Part shown: piece by piece, positions 9,104 to 17,152 of the stretch
Numbering within the stretch: position 1 is the stretch's first letter
Layout of the letters: each line of letters begins with the position of its first letter
DNA from: Bog-473 sp963701955
Lineage (GTDB): Bacteria > Actinomycetota > Acidimicrobiia > Acidimicrobiales > RAAP-2
NCBI GenBank assembly: GCA_963701955.1
Contig: OY969694.1
Span: 2,046,001 to 2,110,000 of the forward strand
Length of the DNA: 64,000 bases
Direction: 5' to 3'
Notes under the pieces: generated by a model
Told to the model about the DNA's origin: nothing
Seen by the model: the letters and a program-made list of their open reading frames with translations, nothing else
Database searches by the model: none
Made by a program: the position numbers and the translations under genes

Positions 9104-10216
9104 TCAGCCGCCGGCCACCGCCGCTTCGAGATCGGCCGCGGCAGCAAGGAGTCGTTCCTCGCTGTTGGCAGGGCCGACGAGCTGGATGCTCGCCGGGAAC
9201 CCACCTGCGGCGGGAACCGGGAGGGACACCGCGGGCACGCCGGCCAGGTTCACGGGCAGGGTGCAACGGGCCACCAGCAGATCCTGTGCATCGTCGAAAC
9301 GGGGCGGGAAGATGGTGAGGGTCGGGGTGACGACGAGGTCGACCGTGGTGAGGACGCGTGCCAGGGCGGCCGACCAGTCCCGCTGCATCAGTCGGGCGGT
9401 GCGCACGGCGGCCTCGTCGACCGCTGACCCGAGCGCCAGCCGTGCCCGCACGTCGGTTCCCAACCCCTCGGGGTCCTCGGCCGCCAACGCGGCGTTGCCG
9501 TACCACGCCTCGGCGACGAGAAGGGCACCAGCCTGGAGCGTCGCCTCGTCCCAGGCGGGCAGGGAGAGGGTTCGGCATTCCCACCCGACAAGGTGCAGTG
9601 CCCGGTCGATCGCCGCCGTGATGGCGGGGTCGGCTCGCGGTCGCAGGTACCCCACCACGAGGTCCTCCTCCACCTCGGACACGGCGAAGCCCGGCTCGAG
9701 CAGCTGCATCCCGATCACCAGGCCCGCGACGTCGCGGGCCATCGGTCCGACGGTGTCCAGGCTCGGCGCCAGCGGTCGGACCCCGTTGAGCGGCACCCGG
9801 CCCCAGGTGGTCTTGAGGCCAGCGACGCCGCAGCAGGCGGCGGGGATGCGCACCGACCCGCCGGTGTCGGTGCCGTAGGCGACCTCCGCTTCGCCGACGG
9901 CGACCGCAACGGCCGATCCGCTCGACGAGCCACCCGGGACCCGCGACGGATCGAGCGGGTTGACCGGGGTCCCGTACCACTGGTTGACACCGGTGACACC
10001 GAATCCGAGCTCGTGCAGGTTGGTGCGCCCGACGATGCGCGCTCCGCAAGCTCGGGCACCCGCCAAACACGCAGCGTCAGCAGAGGCGGGTCGGGCCCGC
10101 GCCGCCACCGCTCGGGAACCGGCCGTGGTCGGTTCCCCCTCCATGTCGATCAGGTCCTTGACGGCCAGGCGGATCCCCGGACCGTTGGTGTCGTAGCGGG
10201 TGATGAACGTGCTCAC
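9104..10216 (-). CDS. Amidase (amidase signature family)
   Basis: Ser-cisSer-Lys hydrolase of 370 residues that cleaves carboxamides. The catalytic Lys lies in AVKDLID near residue 19, the glycine-serine signature is VPGGSSSGSAVAVAVG, and the cis-Ser is in YGTDTGGSVRIPAACCG, so the triad is complete. The protein is shorter than GatA (about 480) and has no GatB/GatC neighbours, so a stand-alone amidase fits better than a glutamyl-tRNA amidotransferase subunit. Its GTG start overlaps the stop of the upstream exporter as GTGA (10213-10216), implying translational coupling. A transported amide as substrate is only a guess. Confidence 0.87.
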   Translation of the reverse strand: MSTFITRYDTNGPGIRLAVKDLIDMEGEPTTAGSRAVAARARPASADAACLAGARACGARIVGRTNLHELGFGVTGVNQWYGTPVNPLDPSRVPGGSSSGSAVAVAVGEAEVAYGTDTGGSVRIPAACCGVAGLKTTWGRVPLNGVRPLAPSLDTVGPMARDVAGLVIGMQLLEPGFAVSEVEEDLVVGYLRPRADPAITAAIDRALHLVGWECRTLSLPAWDEATLQAGALLVAEAWYGNAALAAEDPEGLGTDVRARLALGSAVDEAAVRTARLMQRDWSAALARVLTTVDLVVTPTLTIFPPRFDDAQDLLVARCTLPVNLAGVPAVSLPVPAAGGFPASIQLVGPANSEERLLAAAADLEAAVAGG

Positions 10217-11817
10217 CCGCCGGACGGAGCGGCAACCGGCCGGGCGTCGCCCGGCACAACCTCCTGACGGCCACGCGTCAGCCCCGAGAGCGCCACCACT
10301 CCGGCAAAGGCCATGACCCCGCACATGACATAGAGCACAGCCTGAGTGGCGTGGGCGAAGTCCACCGACACGTAGTGCGGAATGGAGGCGACCGAGCCCT
10401 TGGTCCCGCCCGCTTGGAACTGCGAGATGTGGTTGGCCTCCCGCGCCGCGTTCCGCACGCCCATCTGCTGCAACGTCGCGGTCAGGTGGGAGCGGAAACT
10501 GAAGAGCAAGATGGTGCCCAGGGCGGCCAGGCCCAGGCTGGCACCGTAATTGCGGATGGTCTGGGTGATACCGGTCGCCTCGCCGTAGGAAAGGTCGCCG
10601 GCCCGGTTGACGGCGTCGGTGTTGGCCGGGCCGAGCATCATGCCCATGCCGAACCCGGCCACGATGACCCAGAGCTGCTCCTTGGAGAACGACAGGGTCA
10701 TCGCCTTCGAGCCCCAGACGCCGAAGCCCACGGCCGCGATCGCACACCCGATCACCACGGCGCGCTTGGCTCCCTCGCGGTCGAGCATGCGCCCGCCGAT
10801 CTGCGCGGCCACCACGAAGCCGACGAAGAACCACAGGAGAAAGACACCCGCTTCCGAAGCCGACTTGCGTAGGGAGATCTGGGCGTACTCACTCGCGAAA
10901 AAGAAGATGGGGATGAACGCCATCATGGAGATCATCAGGATCAGGTTCTCCATGGCGAAAGGTCGGATGCGGAAGATGGACACCGCGATCAGGGGAGACT
11001 CCGTATGGAGCTCGACGGCCACGAACAACGCGATGAGCGCCAGACCGCCCACGATGCAGACCCAGATCAACGGGTCGCTCCAGCCCCACAGCACGGACTG
11101 CTGCAGACCGAAGATACTGAGCGCGATGCCGGCCGCGATGAGCACGGCACCCAGGTAGTCGATTGGTGCCCGCTTGTATTGCGTCTTCGGCTTCGACATC
11201 GCGATGAGCACCAGCGCGATCAGCGCCACCGGTACGTTGACCCAGAAGATGGCCCGCCAGGTCCACTGGGTCAGGTAACCCCCGAGGATCGGCCCCAGCG
11301 CGGTGAGCCCTCCGGCGATGCCGAAGAACAAGGCGAGGGCCTTGCCCCGATCCCGAAGCGGAAAGGTATTCACCACGATGGCCAGGGCAGCCGGGAACAT
11401 CAGCGCTCCACCGGCCCCCTGAATCGCCCGGAAGCCGACGATCCACGCCTCGGCGAAGGACCCCTTCGGGGTGAGGCCGCACATCACGGAGGCGCCCACG
11501 AAGATGAGGACGCCGATGACGCAGAGCTTGGTATGGCCGAAGATGTCGGACAACCTCCCCCCGAGTGCGAAGAGTGCCGCCAGCGCGATCAGATACGCAT
11601 TGACGACCCACTGCACGCCCGTCGACGTCAGGCCCAGCTCGTGTTGGATGTCGGGCACGGCGATGGACACGATGGTCTGGTCGATGAAGGTCATCGACAC
11701 GGCGAAGATCATCGCGGCCAGCACCCAGTTGCGTCCCTGCGTGTTCACGACCACCAGGTGCCCCTCCTGCTGTTCGGTCTGCTCGGTCCGGTCACCGGTC
11801 CGGCTCGGCCCCGTCAT
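10213..11817 (-). CDS. MFS transporter, DHA2 (EmrB/QacA) family
   Basis: Fourteen-segment drug/proton antiporter type, 534 residues. After a hydrophilic 28-residue N-terminus the first membrane segment reads AMIFAVSMTFIDQTIVSIAV, followed by GGRLSDIFGHTKLCV (motif A) and FWVNVPVALIALV. It differs from the exporter at 2611 in the D/Q of the first helix (FIDQTIV against VLDVSIV), so the two are not recent duplicates. It is the first gene of a two-gene unit with the amidase. ATG 11817 is the obvious start, with a GTG at residue 22 as an alternative. Substrate unknown. Confidence 0.88.
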   Translation of the reverse strand: MTGPSRTGDRTEQTEQQEGHLVVVNTQGRNWVLAAMIFAVSMTFIDQTIVSIAVPDIQHELGLTSTGVQWVVNAYLIALAALFALGGRLSDIFGHTKLCVIGVLIFVGASVMCGLTPKGSFAEAWIVGFRAIQGAGGALMFPAALAIVVNTFPLRDRGKALALFFGIAGGLTALGPILGGYLTQWTWRAIFWVNVPVALIALVLIAMSKPKTQYKRAPIDYLGAVLIAAGIALSIFGLQQSVLWGWSDPLIWVCIVGGLALIALFVAVELHTESPLIAVSIFRIRPFAMENLILMISMMAFIPIFFFASEYAQISLRKSASEAGVFLLWFFVGFVVAAQIGGRMLDREGAKRAVVIGCAIAAVGFGVWGSKAMTLSFSKEQLWVIVAGFGMGMMLGPANTDAVNRAGDLSYGEATGITQTIRNYGASLGLAALGTILLFSFRSHLTATLQQMGVRNAAREANHISQFQAGGTKGSVASIPHYVSVDFAHATQAVLYVMCGVMAFAGVVALSGLTRGRQEVVPGDARPVAAPSGG

Positions 11818-11893
11818 CGCTCGCCGCCGGTTGCGTCGACCTTAACGGACGCTCCGGAAGCCGGCCCGGAGCCTCGGGTGCTCCCCGTTCACC

Positions 11894-12328
11894 TCAGCGG
11901 TCCAGCGAAATCCGGTAGACGTTGGTCACGCGTTGCTCGAAGCCCATGCGGACGTAGAGGCGGTTGGCCGATTCACGTTCGGGGCGCGAGGTGAGGTCCA
12001 CCGTGCGGGCACCGAGCGTCGCCGAATGCCTCAGCGCGGCCTCCACCAGCGCGGCGCCGGCACCCGTACCGCGGGCGGCAACGTCGACCACGACATCCTC
12101 GATGATGGCGCGCATACCGGTCGGGACCTCAAAGGCGGCCAGCGTCAGCATGCCCACCACACGCTCGCCATCTCGCGCCACGAAGAGGGTCGTGTCGGGG
12201 TCGGCCACGATGCGGTCCAGCACCTCGCGCCTGAGCGGTGGCGAGGAGCGTGAGAGCTGCGGCACCAGGGCGGCCAGAGCCTCGTAGAGGACGTCGTCGA
12301 CCGAGGCCACCGCCTCGACTTCCGTCAC
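11894..12328 (-). CDS. GNAT family N-acetyltransferase
   Basis: Acetyl-CoA-dependent acetyltransferase of 144 residues. Conserved motif A is seen as VVVDVAARGTGAGAALVEAAL, giving the pyrophosphate-binding loop, and the C-terminal NRLYVRMGFEQRVTNVY is motif B. Start GTG 12328 overlaps the stop of the NUDIX gene as GTGA (12325-12328), which decides it over a slightly longer form. Substrate cannot be deduced; small-molecule and protein targets are both possible. Confidence 0.83.
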   Translation of the reverse strand: MTEVEAVASVDDVLYEALAALVPQLSRSSPPLRREVLDRIVADPDTTLFVARDGERVVGMLTLAAFEVPTGMRAIIEDVVVDVAARGTGAGAALVEAALRHSATLGARTVDLTSRPERESANRLYVRMGFEQRVTNVYRISLDR

Positions 12329-13050
12329 GAGGTGGCGGCTTCGCCGCGCCACATCGGTTGGCGCACACGGTCATAGAGCACGTCGCGCCGCTCCCCGTTG
12401 ATGGCAGCGAACACGTGGTCCCCCCAGCGATCCGACCCGACGAGCGGTTGGGGCAGCGCCTCGCGGGTGAACCATCCGACGTCGCGGGTCTCGAGCGGGT
12501 GCGGCGACAGCTCGCCCCCGACGGCCCGGCAGTAGAAGAGCAGCGAGTACAACGGCACACGCGTGAAGCCCAGCCGCAGACCGTCAAGGACGGCGATGAG
12601 GCGGACCGGCTCGGCAATGATCCCGGTCTCCTCCTCGACCTCCTTCACCACCACTTCGGCAGCCGAGTACCCGATGTCACACCAGCCAGTCGGGTAGAGC
12701 CAGATGCCTGAATCGGCCCGTTGAATCAAGAGGATCTCTCCCTTGTCGTTGCCCACGGCCGCACCCACGGCCACCTTGGGCGTCACGTAACCCGGCACCC
12801 CCTTGCCAACGCCCTTCATCCACTCCTGCACGAGTCCGCCGGCGTGGTCGGGCCCGGCATCGGTCCCATCGGTCTCGGCCCGGATGTCAGCCGCCACCTT
12901 GAGGATCTCCTCGAATCGCTCGCGCTCGTAGAGGCTCTCGGTGAAGGCGAGGCCGGTCCGGGCGATGCCCGCCAGTGCCTCGCTCCAGCGCAACAGCGTC
13001 TTGAGCGGAACGTCGACGTCGCCGGTGTCGTTCGCCTCGGTCGGGTCCAC
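12325..13050 (-). CDS. NUDIX hydrolase with N-terminal Nudix_hydro_N-like domain
   Basis: Hydrolase of nucleoside diphosphates linked to another moiety. The N-terminal part (LLRWSEALAGIARTGLAF, YERERFEEIL) resembles the helical domain that precedes some NUDIX cores. The NUDIX box is GWCDIGYSAAEVVVKEVEEE, with the Glu cluster needed for Mg2+. The preceding strand AAVGNDKGEILLIQRADSG is typical. The start is uncertain: GTG 13050 keeps it clear of the small gene beginning at 13097 on the other strand, while a TTG at 13107 would add 19 residues and overlap that gene. Substrate unknown; flavin or ADP-ribose-type compounds are common for this architecture. Confidence 0.83.
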   Translation of the reverse strand: MDPTEANDTGDVDVPLKTLLRWSEALAGIARTGLAFTESLYERERFEEILKVAADIRAETDGTDAGPDHAGGLVQEWMKGVGKGVPGYVTPKVAVGAAVGNDKGEILLIQRADSGIWLYPTGWCDIGYSAAEVVVKEVEEETGIIAEPVRLIAVLDGLRLGFTRVPLYSLLFYCRAVGGELSPHPLETRDVGWFTREALPQPLVGSDRWGDHVFAAINGERRDVLYDRVRQPMWRGEAATS

Positions 13051-13096
13051 GAGGCGTGACGCTACCGCCTCCCACCACCTGAGCCAGAATGGGACC

Positions 13097-13285
13097 GTGG
13101 CTGTCAACGAGGATTGCCGACACTACGTGATGCGCACCACGCCGAAGGGCGACCGCCTCGAGCGCTGCAAGGTCGACGCCAACGAGCCGCTCCCGTTCAC
13201 CTGCCCCGTTGGCTGCGTCTTCTACGAGCCCCGAAGGGTGTCGTCCGCCGGTTGGCACGTGGCCCGTGATCCCGACGAGCCCTGA
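13097..13285 (+). CDS. Small four-cysteine protein, conserved hypothetical
   Basis: A 62-residue protein beginning at GTG 13097. Four cysteines (C7, C24, C36, C40) lie in EDCRHYV, LERCKVD and FTCPVGCVFYEPR, a spacing that suggests a bound metal such as zinc or an Fe-S cluster. Similar small proteins with the ERC...CP-x2-C-x-F-x-EPR arrangement occur in other actinobacteria as far as I recall, but I know no assigned function. It is divergent from the NUDIX gene and faces the larE-NIL operon, separated by the 154-bp pocket that holds the inverted repeat at 13366. Coding is supported by the conserved-looking composition, not by a ribosome-binding site. Confidence 0.65.
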   Translation: MAVNEDCRHYVMRTTPKGDRLERCKVDANEPLPFTCPVGCVFYEPRRVSSAGWHVARDPDEP

Positions 13286-13365
13286 CGACAGCTCCGACCG
13301 CTTTCTCGATCCCTCCGGCCCGACGTCAGGACCCCGACCGAATACGTCTTGTTCCGCGCTCACTC

Positions 13366-13396
13366 AACAAAGATGTTCAGGCTAAACATCCTTGTT
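13366..13396. repeat. Paired AACA-N4-TGTT element, site 1 (inverted repeat)
   Basis: Two 12-bp units of the form AACA-N4-TGTT (13366-13377 and 13385-13396) are separated by 7 bp starting CAG. Extending by two bases each side gives 14-nt arms (13364-13377 and 13385-13398) that are inverted repeats with one mismatch, so the whole can form a hairpin with a 7-nt loop. It sits between the ends of two convergent genes, so it could be a two-way terminator, a tandem operator, or a recombination core. The same architecture recurs at 47341-47371. Confidence 0.6.
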
Positions 13397-13439
13397 GATA
13401 CATGCAGCTTCGTAGCCACATCGCAGAGGTCGAACCCGC

Positions 13440-13685
13440 TCAGCCCTCGAGCACATCCCCGAGCAGGTCGACCGCGATCCCTTCCTGACGCAGCCACTCG
13501 AGCGCTGCCTCGACCTGGGCGGACGACCCGTCAAGCTCGCAGAGGATCCAGCCACGATGCTCCTCCACGTCAGCCCGGCGGATGTTGGGCTCCACGTCGA
13601 ATCGACGGACCAGGGTGGCCAGCACCGGACGACGCACCTCGGACTCGGGAAAGGTCAGCTTGACCTTGACTCGGACCTCGCTCAT
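13440..13685 (-). CDS. NIL-domain protein
   Basis: An 81-residue stand-alone NIL domain, the small ferredoxin-like fold best known from the C-terminus of the methionine importer ATPase MetN. The KVKLTFPESEVRRPVLATL start and the RRADVEEHRGWILCELDG middle fit the fold, and the protein ends soon after EWLRQEGIAV. The start overlaps the larE stop by 4 bases (ATGA, 13682-13685), so it is translated with LarE. NIL domains are thought to be ligand-binding regulatory modules; a role in sulfur or cofactor handling for LarE is my inference from the coupling. Confidence 0.75.
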   Translation of the reverse strand: MSEVRVKVKLTFPESEVRRPVLATLVRRFDVEPNIRRADVEEHRGWILCELDGSSAQVEAALEWLRQEGIAVDLLGDVLEG

Positions 13686-14506
13686 GGCAGCGCCCGGTTC
13701 AGACTCCCCGAGCGGAACCCCTCGAGGTCGACGGCGACGAAGCGGAACCCCGCCGCCCGAACCGAAGCCACCACCTCGCTGCGTCGGGCCAGCACCTCGC
13801 CGAGAGAGTCGATCTCGAACTCGAGACGGGCCGTGTCCCCGTGATGACGCACCCGGAGCTGTGAGAACCCCAGGTCATGGAGGGCCGCCTCCGCCGCTTC
13901 GACCGAGCCCAGGCGGGCGAGCGTCACCGGTGTGCCGTAGGGCAGGCGCGACGCCAGGCAGGCCGCGGCGGGCTTGTCCCAAGTGCGCAGGCCGAGCAGG
14001 CGCGACCAGTGGCGGATGTCCCCCTTGGCGAACCCCGCGTCGACCAGCGGGAAGACGGCTCCCGCCGCGGCGGCGGCAGCCTGACCGGGGCGGTGATCAC
14101 CCAGGTCGCTCACGTTGACCCCGAGCACCACAGTGGCCGACTCGGCCTCGGCCAGGGGCCCCAATGCGTCCATCAACGCGGTCTTGCAGCGGGCGCAGCG
14201 ATCGGGACCGTTGGCGACGTACACGGCGTCCTGCATCTCGACGGTCTCCACACCGACCCAGCGCAGGTCCCACTCGGCGGCCAGGGTGCGGCAGTCGGCC
14301 TCCTCGCTGGCGGCCAACGACGGTGACAGCGCCGTGGCGCTCAGCACGGCCGAACGACCCAGTGTGTCGTGCGCCACCTTGGCCAAGAAGGCCGAGTCCG
14401 CCCCACCGCTGAAGGCGACCACGACGCGCCCGAGGCGGCGCAGCTCGTCCTGCAGGTCCTCGATTGAGGCCGTCGAGGAGTTGGCGGGCGCCGTTGAGGT
14501 CCGCAT
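13682..14506 (-). CDS. larE: ATP-dependent sacrificial/[4Fe-4S] sulfur transferase LarE
   Basis: LarE activates pyridinium-biscarboxylate mononucleotide with ATP and adds sulfur to make the dithiolated precursor of the nickel-pincer cofactor. The 274-residue protein has the PP-loop SGGADS at 33-38. C183 in AACLASRLPYG matches the sulfur-donor Cys of the Lactiplantibacillus enzyme. In addition C104 and C107 (DRCARCK) form a CxxC, so this is the three-cysteine type reported to hold a [4Fe-4S] cluster rather than destroy its own Cys. The gene overlaps hemQ by one base (TGATG) and the NIL gene by four. Identification is strong; cluster binding is inferred. Confidence 0.92.
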   Translation of the reverse strand: MRTSTAPANSSTASIEDLQDELRRLGRVVVAFSGGADSAFLAKVAHDTLGRSAVLSATALSPSLAASEEADCRTLAAEWDLRWVGVETVEMQDAVYVANGPDRCARCKTALMDALGPLAEAESATVVLGVNVSDLGDHRPGQAAAAAAGAVFPLVDAGFAKGDIRHWSRLLGLRTWDKPAAACLASRLPYGTPVTLARLGSVEAAEAALHDLGFSQLRVRHHGDTARLEFEIDSLGEVLARRSEVVASVRAAGFRFVAVDLEGFRSGSLNRALP

Positions 14507-15180
14507 CAGGCGCCCAACGCGCCCAGCACCTCGTCGAGAGAGCCCACCATGCCGGTGTAGAACGGGCCAAACTCGGCGTAGCGGGCCGAGGCCTCGTCGA
14601 ATCGCATCTGGTACACGCAGTCCTTGAGGTCATCCGGATGGGTGCCGAAGAGGGTGACCCCCCACTCGTAGTCGTCGAGGCCGGTGGAGCCGGTGATCAC
14701 CTGGAGGACGCGCCCGTGGAACGTCCGCCCCACTCTTCCGTGGCCCAGCATCAGCTCCTTACGAGCGTCGTACTCGAGTGCGTACCAGTTGTGCCCCTCC
14801 GCGCGCCGCTTGCTCATGGGGTAGAAGCAGTAGGCCGGCTTGTCCTCGGCGGGGAGCCGTGGGAAGAGGCGGGCCTGGCGCATCTCGTCAGGGATCCCGG
14901 CCGCGTACTCGGAAATCTCGGTCAGCGACACGTACGACTGGACCGCCACCAGGCCCGACGCCGCTGCCTCGGTCTGGAATCGACGCAGGCGCCACAGGTC
15001 CTCTCCGAGCACCATGAGCCCGAGATCCGCCTTGTGCCCGAGCAGGGCCACCGGGATCACCTGGTACCCGTCCTCCTCCGCTGCGCTGACGGCCTTGCGC
15101 AGGGACCCGGCCTCGAAGTCCGGGCTCAGCCGACAGAACAGGTGGAGGACCCCCCAGCCGGTCGTCGGGGTCAGGGCCAC
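14506..15180 (-). CDS. chdC: Coproheme decarboxylase (chlorite-dismutase family)
   Basis: HemQ/ChdC converts iron-coproporphyrin III to heme b, last step of the coproporphyrin-dependent pathway used by actinobacteria. The 224-residue protein shows the family stretches WGVLHLFCRL, AYCFYPMSKRRAEGHNWYAL and GRVLQVITGSTGLDDYEWGV. Those regions supply the propionate contacts and the proximal-histidine domain. It is the first gene of the hemQ-larE-NIL unit; why heme and nickel-pincer genes are joined is not known. No other heme genes lie in the window. The groEL terminator sits just upstream. Confidence 0.88.
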   Translation of the reverse strand: MALTPTTGWGVLHLFCRLSPDFEAGSLRKAVSAAEEDGYQVIPVALLGHKADLGLMVLGEDLWRLRRFQTEAAASGLVAVQSYVSLTEISEYAAGIPDEMRQARLFPRLPAEDKPAYCFYPMSKRRAEGHNWYALEYDARKELMLGHGRVGRTFHGRVLQVITGSTGLDDYEWGVTLFGTHPDDLKDCVYQMRFDEASARYAEFGPFYTGMVGSLDEVLGALGA

Positions 15181-15195
15181 CGCTCAAGTCTAGAG

Positions 15196-15234
15196 AAAAA
15201 TGCGGCACGCCCGGCCTGGTGGCCGGGCGTGCCG
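15196..15234 (-). terminator. Intrinsic terminator of groEL
   Basis: A perfect 13-bp stem (15203-15215 with 15222-15234) with a 6-nt loop is followed, in the leftward direction, by a run of five T (AAAAA on the + strand at 15196-15200). It lies about 125 bp beyond the groEL stop and before the hemQ start, so it should end the groEL transcript. Confidence 0.85.
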
Positions 15235-15359
15235 TTCAGCCTCGGTTGGGGATGAGGCAGCCTTCAGTGTCACTCGCAGCTGTTGCGTGCTCGTGACAGC
15301 ACCGTGACAGGTGCTCCGCGGGGACGGCTGAATACGGCTCCCCCGGGTGCTCGGACCGA

Positions 15360-16979
15360 CTAGAAGTCGTCCATCCCGGCGCCCGCCATCGCGGACGCGT
15401 CCGTCTCGGGCTTGTCGACGATGACCGCCTCGGTGGTGAGGAACAGGGCAGCGATGGAGGCTGCGTTCTGCAGGGCCGAGCGGGTCACCTTGGCAGCGTC
15501 GATCACACCGTCCTTGAACAGGTCGGTGTACTCGCCGGTGGCCGCGTTGAGGCCATGGGCACCCTTGAGGCCACGGACCTTCTCGATCACGACCCCGCCC
15601 TCCATACCGGCGTTGACCGCGATCTGCTTGAGAGGTTCCTCGACGGCCCGGGCCACGATGCGCGCCCCGGTTGCTTCGTCGCTCTCGAGCTTCTCCGCCG
15701 TCTCGAGGATGGCAGTCTGGGAACGCAGGAGGGCCACGCCACCGCCGGGCACGACACCTTCCTCGATGGCGGCCTTGGTGGTGGACACAGCGTCCTCGAT
15801 CCGGTGCTTCTTTTCCTTGAGCTCGACCTCGGTGGCGGCGCCAACCTTGATCACCGCCACACCACCGGACAGCTTGGCCAGGCGCTCCTGAAGCTTTTCC
15901 CGGTCGTAGTCCGAGTCGGTGTTGTCGATCTCGGTCTTGATCTGGTTGATGCGGCCCTTGATGTCCGCCTCGGTGCCACCACCTTCGACGATCGTGGTCT
16001 CGTCCTTGGTGACGACCACCTTGCGGGCGCTTCCCAGAAGGTCGAGGGTGACGTTCTCCAGCTTGAGACCGACCTCCTCGGTGACGACCTGACCGCCGGT
16101 GAGAATGGCGATGTCCTGGAGCATGGCCTTGCGGCGCTCGCCGAAGCCGGGGGCCTTGACGGCCACCGAGCGGAAGGTGCCGCGGATCTTGTTCACGACC
16201 AGGGTGGCCAGGGCCTCGCCCTCGACGTCCTCGGCCACGATCAGCAACGGCTTGCTGCTCTGCATGACCTTCTCGAGCACCGGGAGCAGGTCGCGCACCG
16301 CGGTGATCTTCGAGCCCACCAGCAGGACGTAGGCATCCTCGAGCACCGCCTCCATCCGCTCGGGGTCGGTGACGAAGTAGGGGGCGATGTAGCCCTTGTC
16401 GAAGCGCATGCCCTCCACGAGGTCCATGTCCATGCCGAAGGTCTGCGATTCCTCCACGGTGATGACGCCGTCGCGGCCGACCTTGTCGATGGCCTCGGAG
16501 ATCATCTCGCCGATCTCGGTGTCGGCGGCCGAGATGGAGGCCACCTGGGCGATCTGCGCCTTGGACTCGGTCTCCTTGGCCTGGGAGTGGATGGAGCTCA
16601 CGGCCGTCTCGACTGCCGCCTCGATCCCCCGCTTGAGCGACATCGGGTTGGCCCCGGCCGCCACGTTGCGCAGGCCCTCGCGGACCATGGCCCAGGCCAG
16701 GACGGTGGCTGTGGTGGTGCCGTCACCGGCGACGTCGTCGGTCTTCTTGGCGACCTCCTTCACCAGCTCGGCGCCGATCTTCTCGAATGGGTCCTCGAGC
16801 TCGATCTCCTTGGCGATGGAGACACCGTCGTTGGTGATGGTGGGAGCACCCCACTTCTTGTCGAGAACCACGTTGCGGCCCTTGGGGCCCAGGGTGACGC
16901 GCACCGCGTCCGCCAGCTTGTTCATGCCCGTCTCGAGGCCGCGGCGAGCCTCGGCGTCGAAGGCGATGATCTTGGCCAT
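15360..16979 (-). CDS. groEL: 60 kDa chaperonin GroEL
   Basis: ATP-driven double-ring folding chaperone, 539 residues. Seen: the N-terminus AKIIAFDAEARRGLETGMN, VTLGPKGRNVVLDKKWGAP with the ATP site, the VAGDGTTTATVLA catalytic loop, and the C-terminal Gly/Met tail AMAGAGMDDF. The tail is of the usual Met-rich GroEL2 type, not the His-rich GroEL1 type. No groES adjoins it, so this is a solitary copy, common in actinobacteria where another groES-groEL lies elsewhere. A CIRCE operator lies about 90 bp upstream, so HrcA repression and heat-shock induction are expected. Confidence 0.97.
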   Translation of the reverse strand: MAKIIAFDAEARRGLETGMNKLADAVRVTLGPKGRNVVLDKKWGAPTITNDGVSIAKEIELEDPFEKIGAELVKEVAKKTDDVAGDGTTTATVLAWAMVREGLRNVAAGANPMSLKRGIEAAVETAVSSIHSQAKETESKAQIAQVASISAADTEIGEMISEAIDKVGRDGVITVEESQTFGMDMDLVEGMRFDKGYIAPYFVTDPERMEAVLEDAYVLLVGSKITAVRDLLPVLEKVMQSSKPLLIVAEDVEGEALATLVVNKIRGTFRSVAVKAPGFGERRKAMLQDIAILTGGQVVTEEVGLKLENVTLDLLGSARKVVVTKDETTIVEGGGTEADIKGRINQIKTEIDNTDSDYDREKLQERLAKLSGGVAVIKVGAATEVELKEKKHRIEDAVSTTKAAIEEGVVPGGGVALLRSQTAILETAEKLESDEATGARIVARAVEEPLKQIAVNAGMEGGVVIEKVRGLKGAHGLNAATGEYTDLFKDGVIDAAKVTRSALQNAASIAALFLTTEAVIVDKPETDASAMAGAGMDDF

Positions 16980-17068
16980 CTGCTCTCTATCCTCCCGTAG
17001 CGCTGTGGCATCCGCACGCGGCGGCCCTGCCGAAGCAGCCCCGCCGTGACGTCAGCCCCACTGTCGCA

Positions 17069-17095
17069 TTAGCACTCTCGTCTTGTGAGTGCTAA
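17069..17095 (-). promoter_or_regulatory. CIRCE operator of groEL
   Basis: Exact 9-9-9 inverted repeat TTAGCACTC-N9-GAGTGCTAA, the established binding site of the heat-shock repressor HrcA. On the leftward strand a weak pair TTGCGC and TTACCT with 17-bp spacing lies just upstream, which would place the operator at the transcription start. Confidence 0.95.
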
Positions 17096-17152
17096 CAGGT
17101 AACCACCTTACGGCGTTCGGCGCAAGGCCGAGCGCGCCCCGACCGGCCGGGC

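Noticed and set aside
9104..10216. GatA subunit of the tRNA amidotransferase
   Set aside because: Too short at 370 residues and no GatB or GatC gene near; coupling is to an exporter.
13366..13396. LexA (SOS) box or dif site
   Set aside because: The actinobacterial SOS box has GAAC-N4-GTTC spacing, not AACA-N4-TGTT, and dif has 11-bp arms with a 6-bp centre of different sequence.
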